The notes under the pieces: generated by a model
The model's database searches: none
The model's input: only the letters and a program-made list of their open reading frames with translations
Told to the model about the DNA's origin: nothing
Made by a program: the position numbers and the translations under genes
Part shown: positions 34,740 through 43,401 of the stretch, in pieces
How positions within the stretch are numbered: the first letter of the stretch is position 1
Layout: every line of letters starts with the position of its first letter
NCBI RefSeq assembly: GCF_010122465.1
Contig: NZ_WLZY01000002.1
Location: forward strand, 740,371-804,370
Length of the DNA stretch: 64,000 nt
Direction: 5' to 3'
Source: Phytoactinopolyspora mesophila
GTDB lineage: Bacteria > Actinomycetota > Actinomycetes > Jiangellales > Jiangellaceae

Positions 34740-36941
34740 TCAGAACTGGATGATGTAGAGCGTGACGGTGGACCCCTCGGGAACCCTGGACCCGGGCTCA
34801 GGGCTCTGCGACAGGACGCGCTGGCGCCGTAGGCGCCCGCCGTCTCCGAAGTCTGGCTCCACCTGGTACTCGAAACCGGCGTCCTCAAGGATCTTCGCCG
34901 CCTCGCGCACCCGTTCGCCGACGACGCTCGGCACCTCGACTTCGACTACTTCCGGGCCCTTGGAGACCACAAGCGAGATCGTGTCGTTCTCGAAACCGGT
35001 GCCGCTGGGCGGGTCCTGGGAAATCACCACGCCCGGCGCGACGCTCTCGGAGTGCTCTTCGTCCACGTCCACGTTGAACCCGGCATCCGCGAGCGCCTCG
35101 CGCGCATCTTCAGCCGGCTGGCCGGTGAAATCGGTGATGTCGATCGGTTCCGGGCCGAGGCTGATGGCGACGCTGACCTCGGTTTCCGGCCGGACCTCGT
35201 CGCCGGCATCGATGTCCTGCGAGATCACCCGGCCTTCCTCGACCTCGCCGTGGTGGCGCTCGGTGAAGTCCGGGATGAGGTTGCGGTCGGTCAGCGCCGT
35301 TTCCGCCTGCTCCCTGGTCATGCCCTGCACGTCCGGCACCTCGTAGCGTTCCGGCCCTTGCGAGATAATCAACCTGATCGTGCCACCGCGGAGAATCTGC
35401 TCGCCCGGGCCCGGCTCGGTCTGCAGCACGAGTCCGGCCTCAACGCGCTCGGAGAACCCTTCGCCGTCGGCCGTGGCACTCAGACCGGCTTCTTCGGCAA
35501 CCGTCATGGCCGCATCCGGCTCGAGGTTGAGCAGGGATGGCGTCGACGTCCAGCGGCCGGCGCCGAACCACCACGCACCGACCGTCACGGCCGCGGCGAG
35601 GACGAGTACGAGGATGAACATGACCGGCCCGCGCCAGCGACGGCGCTGCTGAGCCTGGGTGCGCCGGCCGGCTCTTCCAGCGCCCGCGTGTCCGGTCGAC
35701 ACGTCCGTGCCGGAGTTCTCGGCCGACTGGCCCGCATGGCTCGTGTCCGGCTGGGTGCTGATGACCCTGGTCCGATTCGGATTGGGGGGCGGCGGAGGGG
35801 GTGGCAGGGCCGGGGCCTCGTGGTAGAAGGCTGTCGCGACGTCTAGGGGGTTGCTGGCGTTTGTCTCGTCGCCGGCGGCAGCCGGTTCCGCCGCGCCAGG
35901 TGCCGCTGCGTCGTACCCGTGGTAGAACGAGTCGGCGAGTTCGATGGCGCCGGCCGCGGGGTCGTCGTCGGCCGTATCGCCCGCAGCGTGGCCCGCGGCC
36001 GGAGGTGGTGGCGGGACCTGGACGCCCTGCGGATCCGACATCAACGCCGGCGGTGTCTGCGACGCATGACGCGCACCCGGGGCCTCACCACTGGCGATGG
36101 CGGCCCGGGCCAGGCGCACCGCGGCGAGGAAACTGCCCGCGTCGGCGTAGCGAAGCTCTGGCCGTCGCGCCGTGGCCGTCCGGACGAGATCGTCGACAGC
36201 TGGCGGAACGTCGCTGACCACCTCCGACGGCGGCGGCACGTCCTCGTCGATGTGTGCGCGAACGATCACGAAGTCGGTCGGGCCCGAGTGCGGGGGCCGG
36301 CCGGTCAGCAGCTCGAAAAGCATGACGCCGGCCGCGTACACGTCGGAGCGCGGGGTGGCCCGTTCTCCGAGGGCTTGCTCAGGCGAGATGTAGTTCACGG
36401 TGCCGAGCAGCAGGCCGCGGGCCGTCGTGTTGCCCTGGCTGCGGGTGGCCCGGGCCAAGCCGAAGTCGGTGACCTTCACCCGGCCGTCATCGCTGATGAG
36501 CACGTTCTCCGGCTTGACGTCGCGGTGGACGATGTCGGCGTCATGAGCAGCGCGAAGCGCGGAAAGCACGGCTTCGTAGATCTCCAGGCAGAGATCGGCA
36601 TCGAGCCGGCGATACTCGCGCAGGACGTCCCGGAGCGTGCGGCCCTTGACGAACTCCATCGCCAGGAAGACGGCGCCCTCGTCCTCGCCCTGATCGAACA
36701 CACTGACGATGTGCGGGTCGGATAATCGGGCGACCGACCTGGCCTCGCTGATGAACCGGCTGACGAACTCGTCGTCGGCGGCCAGCTCCGCGTGCATGAC
36801 CTTCAGCGCCACTACACGGTCCAGCCGGGTGTCCGTGCCGCGATATACCGTCGCCATTCCGCCGCGGGCAAGCAACGACTCGACGCGGTAGCGTCGGTCG
36901 AGAAGACGCCCTACGGGTGCGTCGGAGACTGAGAGGTCCAC
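34740..36941 (-). CDS. Serine/threonine protein kinase with four PASTA domains
   Basis: A 733-residue receptor kinase. The cytosolic kinase has LLARGGMATVYRG (~24-34), HRDVKPENV (139-147) and DFG (159-161). A Pro-rich linker follows, then one membrane span near residues 440-460 and four extracellular PASTA repeats, each ending in a pattern like VSQDPPSG...VSKGPE. PASTA domains bind muropeptides and link growth to cell-wall state. The neighbourhood with aroG and the acyltransferase suggests orthology to PknL. The GTG start has a TACACT box 8 nt upstream (36955-36950). nfo follows after 1 nt. Confidence 0.93.
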   Translation of the reverse strand: MDLSVSDAPVGRLLDRRYRVESLLARGGMATVYRGTDTRLDRVVALKVMHAELAADDEFVSRFISEARSVARLSDPHIVSVFDQGEDEGAVFLAMEFVKGRTLRDVLREYRRLDADLCLEIYEAVLSALRAAHDADIVHRDVKPENVLISDDGRVKVTDFGLARATRSQGNTTARGLLLGTVNYISPEQALGERATPRSDVYAAGVMLFELLTGRPPHSGPTDFVIVRAHIDEDVPPPSEVVSDVPPAVDDLVRTATARRPELRYADAGSFLAAVRLARAAIASGEAPGARHASQTPPALMSDPQGVQVPPPPPAAGHAAGDTADDDPAAGAIELADSFYHGYDAAAPGAAEPAAAGDETNASNPLDVATAFYHEAPALPPPPPPPNPNRTRVISTQPDTSHAGQSAENSGTDVSTGHAGAGRAGRRTQAQQRRRWRGPVMFILVLVLAAAVTVGAWWFGAGRWTSTPSLLNLEPDAAMTVAEEAGLSATADGEGFSERVEAGLVLQTEPGPGEQILRGGTIRLIISQGPERYEVPDVQGMTREQAETALTDRNLIPDFTERHHGEVEEGRVISQDIDAGDEVRPETEVSVAISLGPEPIDITDFTGQPAEDAREALADAGFNVDVDEEHSESVAPGVVISQDPPSGTGFENDTISLVVSKGPEVVEVEVPSVVGERVREAAKILEDAGFEYQVEPDFGDGGRLRRQRVLSQSPEPGSRVPEGSTVTLYIIQF

Positions 36942-37105
36942 GACAAGGGAGTGTACGTACGTTGGCCGGCTGGTGGGTTGCCGACACCATGTCTGGCCGA
37001 CAGTTCGGGAGGTTCGGTGCTTAAGGGACGATCATCTTGGCGCCGGGGGCGGGTTTCACCACCGGTTCTGGCATCTGAGCCGCAACCAGGCTATGGTCGC
37101 GGCCC

Positions 37106-37606
37106 GTGATTTCGGAAACCGGCAAGACAGTGCCGCCCTCGTCGTTCCCCGGCGACGACGGCTCGGCTGACCCGAGCCTGGCCGCGGCATTATCGGCATA
37201 TGAAAGCGGAGAAGGCGGACCAGCCGACGTGCTGGCCGCCCTGGCAGGTGGGCGTGTGCTGGTTCCGGTGGTGGCTTCGGCCGACGAGATGGGCGACGAC
37301 GTCGCCGTCCCCACCGGTGCGGTGCGCGGTGAGAAGTCATCCAGCATGGCAACGGTCAGCATGATCGGCCGCGACGGCCGGCGCGGTTTGCTGGTCTTCA
37401 CGTCGCTGGAGAGTCTGCACCGGTGGAATCCAGACGCGCGTCCGGTGCCGGTACCTACCCGGGCGGCGGCTGAGGCGGCGCTGGCAGACGGCGCCGACGC
37501 GCTCGTCATCGACGTGGCCGGGCCCGTCCTGTTCTCGGTGGACGCGACCGGCTTGCGGGCGCTGGCTTCGGGCTGGCGCTCCGTCGCAGCATGGGGCGGT
37601 GATTGA
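37106..37606 (+). CDS. SseB family protein
   Basis: A 166-residue protein with an SseB N-terminal domain: ADVLAALAGGRVLVPVVAS near residues 40-60 and RGLLVFTSLESLHRWNPDARPV. The family role is unclear; in actinobacteria the gene often precedes DUF1844 and infC, as here. The GTG at 37106 has a TATGGT box 8 nt upstream (37092-37097), a leaderless arrangement. It converges on DUF1844 with a 34-nt gap and diverges from the PASTA kinase. Confidence 0.88.
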   Translation: MISETGKTVPPSSFPGDDGSADPSLAAALSAYESGEGGPADVLAALAGGRVLVPVVASADEMGDDVAVPTGAVRGEKSSSMATVSMIGRDGRRGLLVFTSLESLHRWNPDARPVPVPTRAAAEAALADGADALVIDVAGPVLFSVDATGLRALASGWRSVAAWGGD

Positions 37607-37640
37607 CGCCGGCCGCGCCCGGTGGACAAAGGTGCCGACG

Positions 37641-38033
37641 TCAGCCGTAGACAGGTCCGGTGAACTTCTCGCCGGGGCCTTCGCCGGCGGCGTCCGGGAT
37701 CAGCGACGCCTCGCGGAAGGCGAGCTGCAGACTCTTGAGGCCGTCTCGCAACGGCGCGGCATGGTGATGTCCCAGGTGCGGGGCGGCAGCGGTGAGCAGG
37801 CCGGCGAGCGCATCGATCAGCGTGCGCGCCTCGTCCAGATCGCGGTGTTCGGGCAGGTCATCGGCGAGGCCGAGGTGAACGGCCGAAGCGCTCAGCAAGT
37901 GCACCGCGGCGGTCGAAACGACCTCGACGGCCGGAACCTCGGCGATGTCACGGCCGGCCTCGTCGGCGAGCTGCTCTTGGGTCCTGGGGGACTCGTCGGG
38001 TGGTCCGGAGCCGGAATGGGATCTGGTCGTCAC
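37641..38033 (-). CDS. DUF1844 domain-containing protein
   Basis: A 130-residue small protein. The DUF1844 core VVSTAAVHLLSASAVHLGLAD is followed by DLDEARTLIDALAGLLTAAAPHLG and a C-terminal helix LRDGLKSLQLAFREAS. The function is unknown. It is a conserved neighbour of infC in actinobacteria and diverges from it here. The GTG start lacks a clear ribosome site; a CAGAGT box lies 7 nt upstream, so it may be leaderless. Confidence 0.85.
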   Translation of the reverse strand: MTTRSHSGSGPPDESPRTQEQLADEAGRDIAEVPAVEVVSTAAVHLLSASAVHLGLADDLPEHRDLDEARTLIDALAGLLTAAAPHLGHHHAAPLRDGLKSLQLAFREASLIPDAAGEGPGEKFTGPVYG

Positions 38034-38220
38034 TCGTGCTACTCTGTCACACTGACCGGTTCACCCGAACGAGGCCTTCATCGCGAGTCCTCGGCAAGGT
38101 GGAACGCAAGCGGAGAACCTCCCACCCGCCATGGCCGTCCAGGCCATCGGGTTTCAGGTCTGGGCATTCAAGTAGTGCCCATAGTGGCGCCCGACGTGAC
38201 TGCGTCGTCGTCATGCCGGA

Positions 38221-38252
38221 GGCCTCCGCTGTGCGCAGTGGGGGCCATTTTT
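38221..38252 (+). terminator. Attenuator-like hairpin in the infC leader
   Basis: An 11-bp stem (GGCCTCCGCTG/CAGTGGGGGCC, two G-T pairs) with a TGCG loop is followed by ATTTTTC. It ends 58 nt before the infC start and has no upstream plus-strand gene, so it probably terminates part of the infC transcripts. ATGGCC at 38131-38136 could pair with GGCCAT at its 3' side and act as an antiterminator. The regulator is unknown. Confidence 0.65.
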
Positions 38253-38310
38253 CTTGGTCGTCGCCGCGCTACGTCAACCCAGTGGAACTCAGGCACCTCA
38301 GGAGGACGGC

Positions 38311-38991
38311 ATCAGCGTCGAGCCCCGTATCAATGACCGGATCCGGGTACCGGAAGTCCGGCTCGTCGGCCCCAATGGAGAGCAGGTCGGCATCGTACGT
38401 ATCGAAGACGCTTTGCGTCTCGCTGCGGAGGCTGAACTCGACCTGGTTGAGGTCGCGCCGAGCGCCCGGCCGCCAGTGGCCAAGCTCATGGACTACGGCA
38501 AGTACAAGTACGAGTCCGCGATGAAAGCGCGCGAGGCTCGTAGAAACCAGTCGCATGTCCTGATCAAGGAGCAGAAGCTCCGGCCGAAGATCGACACACA
38601 TGACTACGAGACCAAGAAGCGCAACGTCGAGCGCTTTCTTGCCGAAGGCGACAAGGTCAAGGTCACGATCATGTTCCGTGGCCGGGAGCAGTCCCGTCCT
38701 GAGCTCGGCTTCCGGTTGCTGCAGCGGCTGGCATCCGACGTCGAGGAGCTCGGCTTCGTCGAGTCTTCGCCGAAGCAAGACGGCCGGAACATGGTGATGG
38801 TCCTGGGGCCGCACAAGAAGAAGGCGGACGCCAAAGCCGAACGCGAAGCGGTCAAGGCTGAGCGGCAGGCCCAGCGCCAGGCCGACGAAGAGGCTGAGAG
38901 AGCTGAACGTGCCGCGGGCCGGGCAGCGGCGGAGAAAGAACGTTCCGACCGACCGGCTCGTGAACAGCCCACCGCCGAGAACGAAGAGTAG
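38311..38991 (+). CDS. infC: Translation initiation factor IF-3
   Basis: A 226-residue IF-3. The N-terminal domain is [26 protein letters not shown] and the C-terminal domain [13 protein letters not shown] and [12 protein letters not shown] Lys/Ala/Glu-rich tail of about 50 residues is extra. The start is an ATC at 38311, 5 nt after a perfect AGGAGG, with no ATG or GTG at the conserved N-terminus. Rare start codons in infC are known from E. coli (AUU), where IF-3 represses its own translation by rejecting them. It leads the infC-rpmI-rplT operon, behind an attenuator-like hairpin. Confidence 0.93.
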   Translation: MSVEPRINDRIRVPEVRLVGPNGEQVGIVRIEDALRLAAEAELDLVEVAPSARPPVAKLMDYGKYKYESAMKAREARRNQSHVLIKEQKLRPKIDTHDYETKKRNVERFLAEGDKVKVTIMFRGREQSRPELGFRLLQRLASDVEELGFVESSPKQDGRNMVMVLGPHKKKADAKAEREAVKAERQAQRQADEEAERAERAAGRAAAEKERSDRPAREQPTAENEE

Positions 38992-39005
38992 AGGAGCACG
39001 GCACC

Positions 39006-39200
39006 ATGCCGAAGAACAAGACACACAGCGGTGCGCGCAAGCGGTTCCGTGTCACTGGCACCGGGAAGATCCGGCGTCAGCGCGCCAACCGGCGGCACTA
39101 CCTCGAGCACAAGAGCACCTCCCTTACTCGTCGGCTCGACGGCACCACCGAGGTCGCCAAGGCCGACGAGAAGCGGGTCAAGAAGCTGCTCGGTAAGTGA
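39006..39200 (+). CDS. rpmI: 50S ribosomal protein L35
   Basis: A 64-residue basic protein matching bL35: [20 protein letters not shown], then [18 protein letters not shown]. It binds 23S rRNA in the large subunit. It starts 14 nt after the infC stop with a GAGGAG site, so it is co-transcribed, and is followed by rplT after 74 nt. This is the usual bacterial order infC-rpmI-rplT. Confidence 0.96.
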   Translation: MPKNKTHSGARKRFRVTGTGKIRRQRANRRHYLEHKSTSLTRRLDGTTEVAKADEKRVKKLLGK

Positions 39201-39274
39201 ATCTCGTCAGCCAGGAATGTCGATGACCGTCCCGGTCTCGCGTAGGTAGAGGCCGGGCCAAGCAAGGAGAATCA

Positions 39275-39655
39275 GTGGCACGCGTGAAGCGGGCGGTCAA
39301 CGCCCACAAGAAACGCCGGGAGACCCTCGAGAAGGCCAGCGGTTACCGGGGGCAGCGCTCTCGTATGTACCGCAAGGCCAAGGAGCAGGTCACCCACTCC
39401 CTGGTGTACGCCTACCGGGACCGCAAGCAGCGCAAGGGCGACTTCCGGCAGCTGTGGATCACCAGGATCAATGCCGCCGCCCGCGCGGAAGGCTTGACCT
39501 ACAACCGTTTCATCCAGGGGCTGCGCCTGGCCGAGGTCGACGTCGATCGTAAGATCCTCGCGGATCTCGCGGTGAACGACCCCGCGGCCTTCAAGGCTCT
39601 GGTCGAGACCGCCCGGGCCGCTCTTCCGGCGGACCGGAACGCTCCCGCCGCCTGA
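39275..39655 (+). CDS. rplT: 50S ribosomal protein L20
   Basis: A 126-residue bL20: [39 protein letters not shown] and [20 protein letters not shown]. It is an early assembly protein of the large subunit. The start is GTG with an AAGGAG site 7 nt upstream. It closes the infC operon and an intrinsic terminator follows at 39721. Confidence 0.96.
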   Translation: MARVKRAVNAHKKRRETLEKASGYRGQRSRMYRKAKEQVTHSLVYAYRDRKQRKGDFRQLWITRINAAARAEGLTYNRFIQGLRLAEVDVDRKILADLAVNDPAAFKALVETARAALPADRNAPAA

Positions 39656-39720
39656 ACGCGCAGTATCGATCCGCTGCGTCCGACGGCGCGATGCCGCTGA
39701 TGGTCGGATTTGTGGTGCGA

Positions 39721-39754
39721 GGGGCCTGCTGGAAGACCGGCAGGCCCTCTTTCA
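39721..39754 (+). terminator. Intrinsic terminator of the infC-rpmI-rplT operon
   Basis: GGGCCTGC pairs with GCAGGCCC around a 10-nt loop, followed by TCTTTC. It lies 65 nt after the rplT stop. A family A palindrome comes 25 nt later. Confidence 0.75.
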
Positions 39755-39778
39755 TGCCGCCACCGCAAGCCGCTCCTC

Positions 39779-39872
39779 GCTAAATGATCATGTTTGGTGG
39801 GTTTACCCGTGCTCTACCATGCCTGCAGGCCTGTTGATCCACGGGTAAACCCACCAAACATGATCATTTAGC
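39779..39872. repeat. Palindrome family A, copy 2
   Basis: Perfect 32-nt arms contain ATGATCATGTTTGGTGGGTT. The 30-nt loop shares CTNACCATGNCTGCAGGC with copy 1. It separates rplT from the RNA methyltransferase, both on the plus strand. Confidence 0.95.
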
Positions 39873-39897
39873 TAGAGCCGGAGAGAAGGGGCGAGCG

Positions 39898-40731
39898 GTG
39901 CTCACACAGCGCTCCGAGCGGGTACGGCAGGCACGTAAGCTCACTCGCCGGGCAGGCCGGGAGAAGACCGGACAGTTTCTCGCCGAAGGAGCGCAAGCGG
40001 TTCGTGAGGCGGTGCGAGCCGGCTCCGACCGCGTCATCGAGGTCTTCGTCACGCCGGCTGCGAAGGCACGTCACGCCGACATCGTCGATACAGCCGAGAG
40101 TGCTGGCGTCGGCGTTCATCTGGCCGACGACGACGCCCTGGCCGGCCTCTCCGAGACAGTCACGCCGCAGGGAATCGTGGCCGTGTGCCGTTCGCTTGCC
40201 GCCTCCGTCGATGATGTGCCGTGGCTTGGACCGCCCGGCGCGCCAGGGGGGCGGCCGTCGTCGCCAGGATTGCTGGTCGCCGTGCTGGTCGAGGCGCAGG
40301 ATCCGGGCAACGCAGGTACGGTGATCCGTTGCGCGGACGCGGCCGGAGCCGCGGCAGTGGTACTGACCTCCGGCTCGGTCGATCCGCAGTCGGGCAAGGC
40401 AGTGCGCGCCTCGGCCGGCAGTTTGTTCCATCTGCCCGTCGTGACCGGGGCGACCGCCGCGGTGGTCATTGACCGGCTGCGAGATGGCGGGTACACGGTG
40501 CTGGCCGCCGACGGCACAGGCGTTCAGGACCTCGATGACGCCGAAGCCGCCGGTCTCCTCTCGCGACCGACGGCATGGCTCTTCGGCAACGAGGCGCGCG
40601 GGCTGTCCGACGATGTCCTCGAACTGGCCGACCACGTGGTTCGCGTGCCGATCTATGGCCAGGCCGAGAGCCTCAACCTGGCGACGGCCGCTGCCGTCTG
40701 CCTTTATGCGTCCGCCCGCGCCCAACGCTAG
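39898..40731 (+). CDS. TrmH/SpoU family RNA 2'-O-methyltransferase
   Basis: A 277-residue SPOUT enzyme. An N-terminal SpoU-substrate-binding domain (VRQARKLTRRAGREKTGQFL) precedes the knotted catalytic domain: LVEAQDPGNAGTVIRCADAAG, WLFGNEARGLSDDV and VRVPIYGQAESLNLATAAAV. It methylates a ribose in rRNA or tRNA using S-adenosylmethionine; the site is not predictable. The GTG start has an AAGGGG site. In actinobacteria this gene commonly lies between rplT and pheS, as here. Confidence 0.92.
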   Translation: MLTQRSERVRQARKLTRRAGREKTGQFLAEGAQAVREAVRAGSDRVIEVFVTPAAKARHADIVDTAESAGVGVHLADDDALAGLSETVTPQGIVAVCRSLAASVDDVPWLGPPGAPGGRPSSPGLLVAVLVEAQDPGNAGTVIRCADAAGAAAVVLTSGSVDPQSGKAVRASAGSLFHLPVVTGATAAVVIDRLRDGGYTVLAADGTGVQDLDDAEAAGLLSRPTAWLFGNEARGLSDDVLELADHVVRVPIYGQAESLNLATAAAVCLYASARAQR

Positions 40732-40751
40732 GCGATTCGCCCCGCCAAGTT

Positions 40752-40874
40752 CGGGGCTCCGGCAGATGGAGTCTCTCCTCGCCCAGCAGACTCGGTCGGA
40801 GAGGGGCTTCGCCCATCGGCCTCCCTCGCTGATGCCCACCACGCCATGGAGAGACTCCATCTGCCGGAACCCCT
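40752..40874. repeat. Single-copy long palindrome G
   Basis: Arms of about 26 nt (core CCGGCAGATGGAGTCTCTCC) with one mismatch flank a loop of about 70 nt. It fills the gap between the methyltransferase stop and the PPOX promoter. No second copy is seen in the window. Confidence 0.85.
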
Positions 40875-40897
40875 AGTGCAACCCCTAGGCTGGCCGG

Positions 40898-41359
40898 ATG
40901 CCGAACATTGCCACGAACACAACGGTTGATCTCGACGGCTTGCTGGACTTCATCAGGCCTCGTCACCATGCGATCCTGCTCACCGTCCGGGCCGACGGCA
41001 CGCCGCAGGCCTCGCCGGTGACGTGCGGCGTGGACGACGCCGGCCGGATCGTCGTCTCGACGTATCCGGACCGGGCCAAGGCGGTGAACGCCCGGCGCAC
41101 ACCGCGGGCGAGCGTCGTCGTTCTGTCCGATGACTTCGGTGGCGCGTGGGTACAGATCGATGGAGCCGCCGAGGTGCTCGACATGCCCGACGCTCTGGAG
41201 CCGCTGGTCGAGTACTTCCGCAACATCTCCGGCGAGCATCCGGACTGGGACGAGTACCGCGAGGCCATGCGGCGACAGGACAAGTCGTTGATCAGAGTCA
41301 TTCCGAAGCGTTGGGGCCCGATCGCTACGGGAGGTTTCCCCGCTCACCTCGCGGGTTGA
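40898..41359 (+). CDS. PPOX-class, probably F420-dependent, oxidoreductase
   Basis: A 153-residue split-barrel flavin/deazaflavin protein. HHAILLTVRADGTPQASPVTCGVD and TYPDRAKAVNARRTPRASV are typical of the pyridoxine-oxidase-like F420 family in actinobacteria. SLIRVIPKRWGPIA near the end fits the family. The physiological substrate is unknown. The ATG has a TAGGCT box 6 nt upstream (40886-40891) and no ribosome site, so it is probably leaderless. Confidence 0.87.
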   Translation: MPNIATNTTVDLDGLLDFIRPRHHAILLTVRADGTPQASPVTCGVDDAGRIVVSTYPDRAKAVNARRTPRASVVVLSDDFGGAWVQIDGAAEVLDMPDALEPLVEYFRNISGEHPDWDEYREAMRRQDKSLIRVIPKRWGPIATGGFPAHLAG

Positions 41360-41501
41360 TCCGCCGCAGGCCGGAAGTGTGGGGTGGGTGACTGGGCGGT
41401 TGGCTGGCGGACGAGTCCCTGTACGCGGGATCTGCGCCGTCGAGCCGGAGCGTTACCACGGCTTCTCCAGGGTCGAAGGGTCCGCAGCCATGGTGACGCA
41501 T

Positions 41502-41528
41502 GAGGAAACCCACCAAACATGATCATTT
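41502..41528 (+). repeat. Lone right arm of palindrome family A
   Basis: GAGGAAACCCACCAAACATG and the following GATCATTT match the right arm of copies 1 and 2, but no left arm lies within 100 nt. It looks like a decayed or broken copy. Confidence 0.85.
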
Positions 41529-41705
41529 GGGGGTTGTTGCGACACGCGTGGGTAGAAGTCGAGGGAGATCGCTGTGGGCGGTTTTCGGAGCTGTTGGGGT
41601 GAGCGACCCCGGGCCGCTTCATGAGTGGAGGGCCGCCAAGTTATGGAAGGCCGGCGTGGTCCTGGACTGGACTGGTGCTCCGATCACGTGGGTGGCTGTT
41701 TCTGG

Positions 41706-42015
41706 CACGACGATCTTCACGACCATCGCGCCAGGGGCTGGCGCCGGGCGTTGTACCCACGACGATCTTCACGACCACCCCGCCACGGCTGGCTGCGCGG
41801 CTGTGGGGTCGGTGTCACCGATTGTGAAGATTGCCGTGTGACGCAGGGCCGGTGTATCTCCGTTGGCGGGGTGGTCGTGAAGATCGTCGTGTGAGCATGG
41901 GCCGCTCGTCGGGGCGTATTCGTGGTCGCGGAGATTGTCGTGCCAGAGAATGCCGCTGTGGGCCGTTGGGAGTCACACGACTGTGTGCACACCTGCCGTG
42001 AAGATCGTCGTGGGG
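41706..42015. repeat. Cluster of six ~20-nt repeats in both orientations (family H)
   Basis: The unit is close to GTGGTCGTGAAGATCGTCGTG. Two copies read in the complement orientation (41706-41725, 41758-41778). Four read forward (41821-41838 degenerate, 41871-41891, 41921-41942, 41997-42015). Spacing between neighbouring starts is about 50-76 nt. The facing orientations allow large stem-loops. Spacers differ and no cas gene is near. Confidence 0.8.
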
Positions 42016-42243
42016 ATCACGACGGTCGCGGGCGGGCGGAGTGGCTCTGGCAGGCACAGCGGGCACTGACGCCCTAACCGCAGGGACAAGCTCGGGGCGC
42101 CTTCAGCCGTCACGCTTCCCCGGGGACGCACAAGGCGCGACGCCACCCATAGGCACGGCGGAAGCGCCTCATTTAGGGGACGGGTGGCGGAACTGGGCTG
42201 GAAGCGACGAGCCGACGGGCGGCGTACCCCTACGAAGTCGTAG

Positions 42244-43400
<1,157 letters not shown>

Positions 43401-43401
<1 letters not shown>

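Noticed and set aside
41500-41841. 113-codon open frame before pheS
   Set aside because: It begins in a family A palindrome arm and runs through translated repeat units; there is no domain or ribosome site.
41706-42015. CRISPR array
   Set aside because: Repeats are in both orientations, are degenerate and unevenly spaced, and no cas gene is present.
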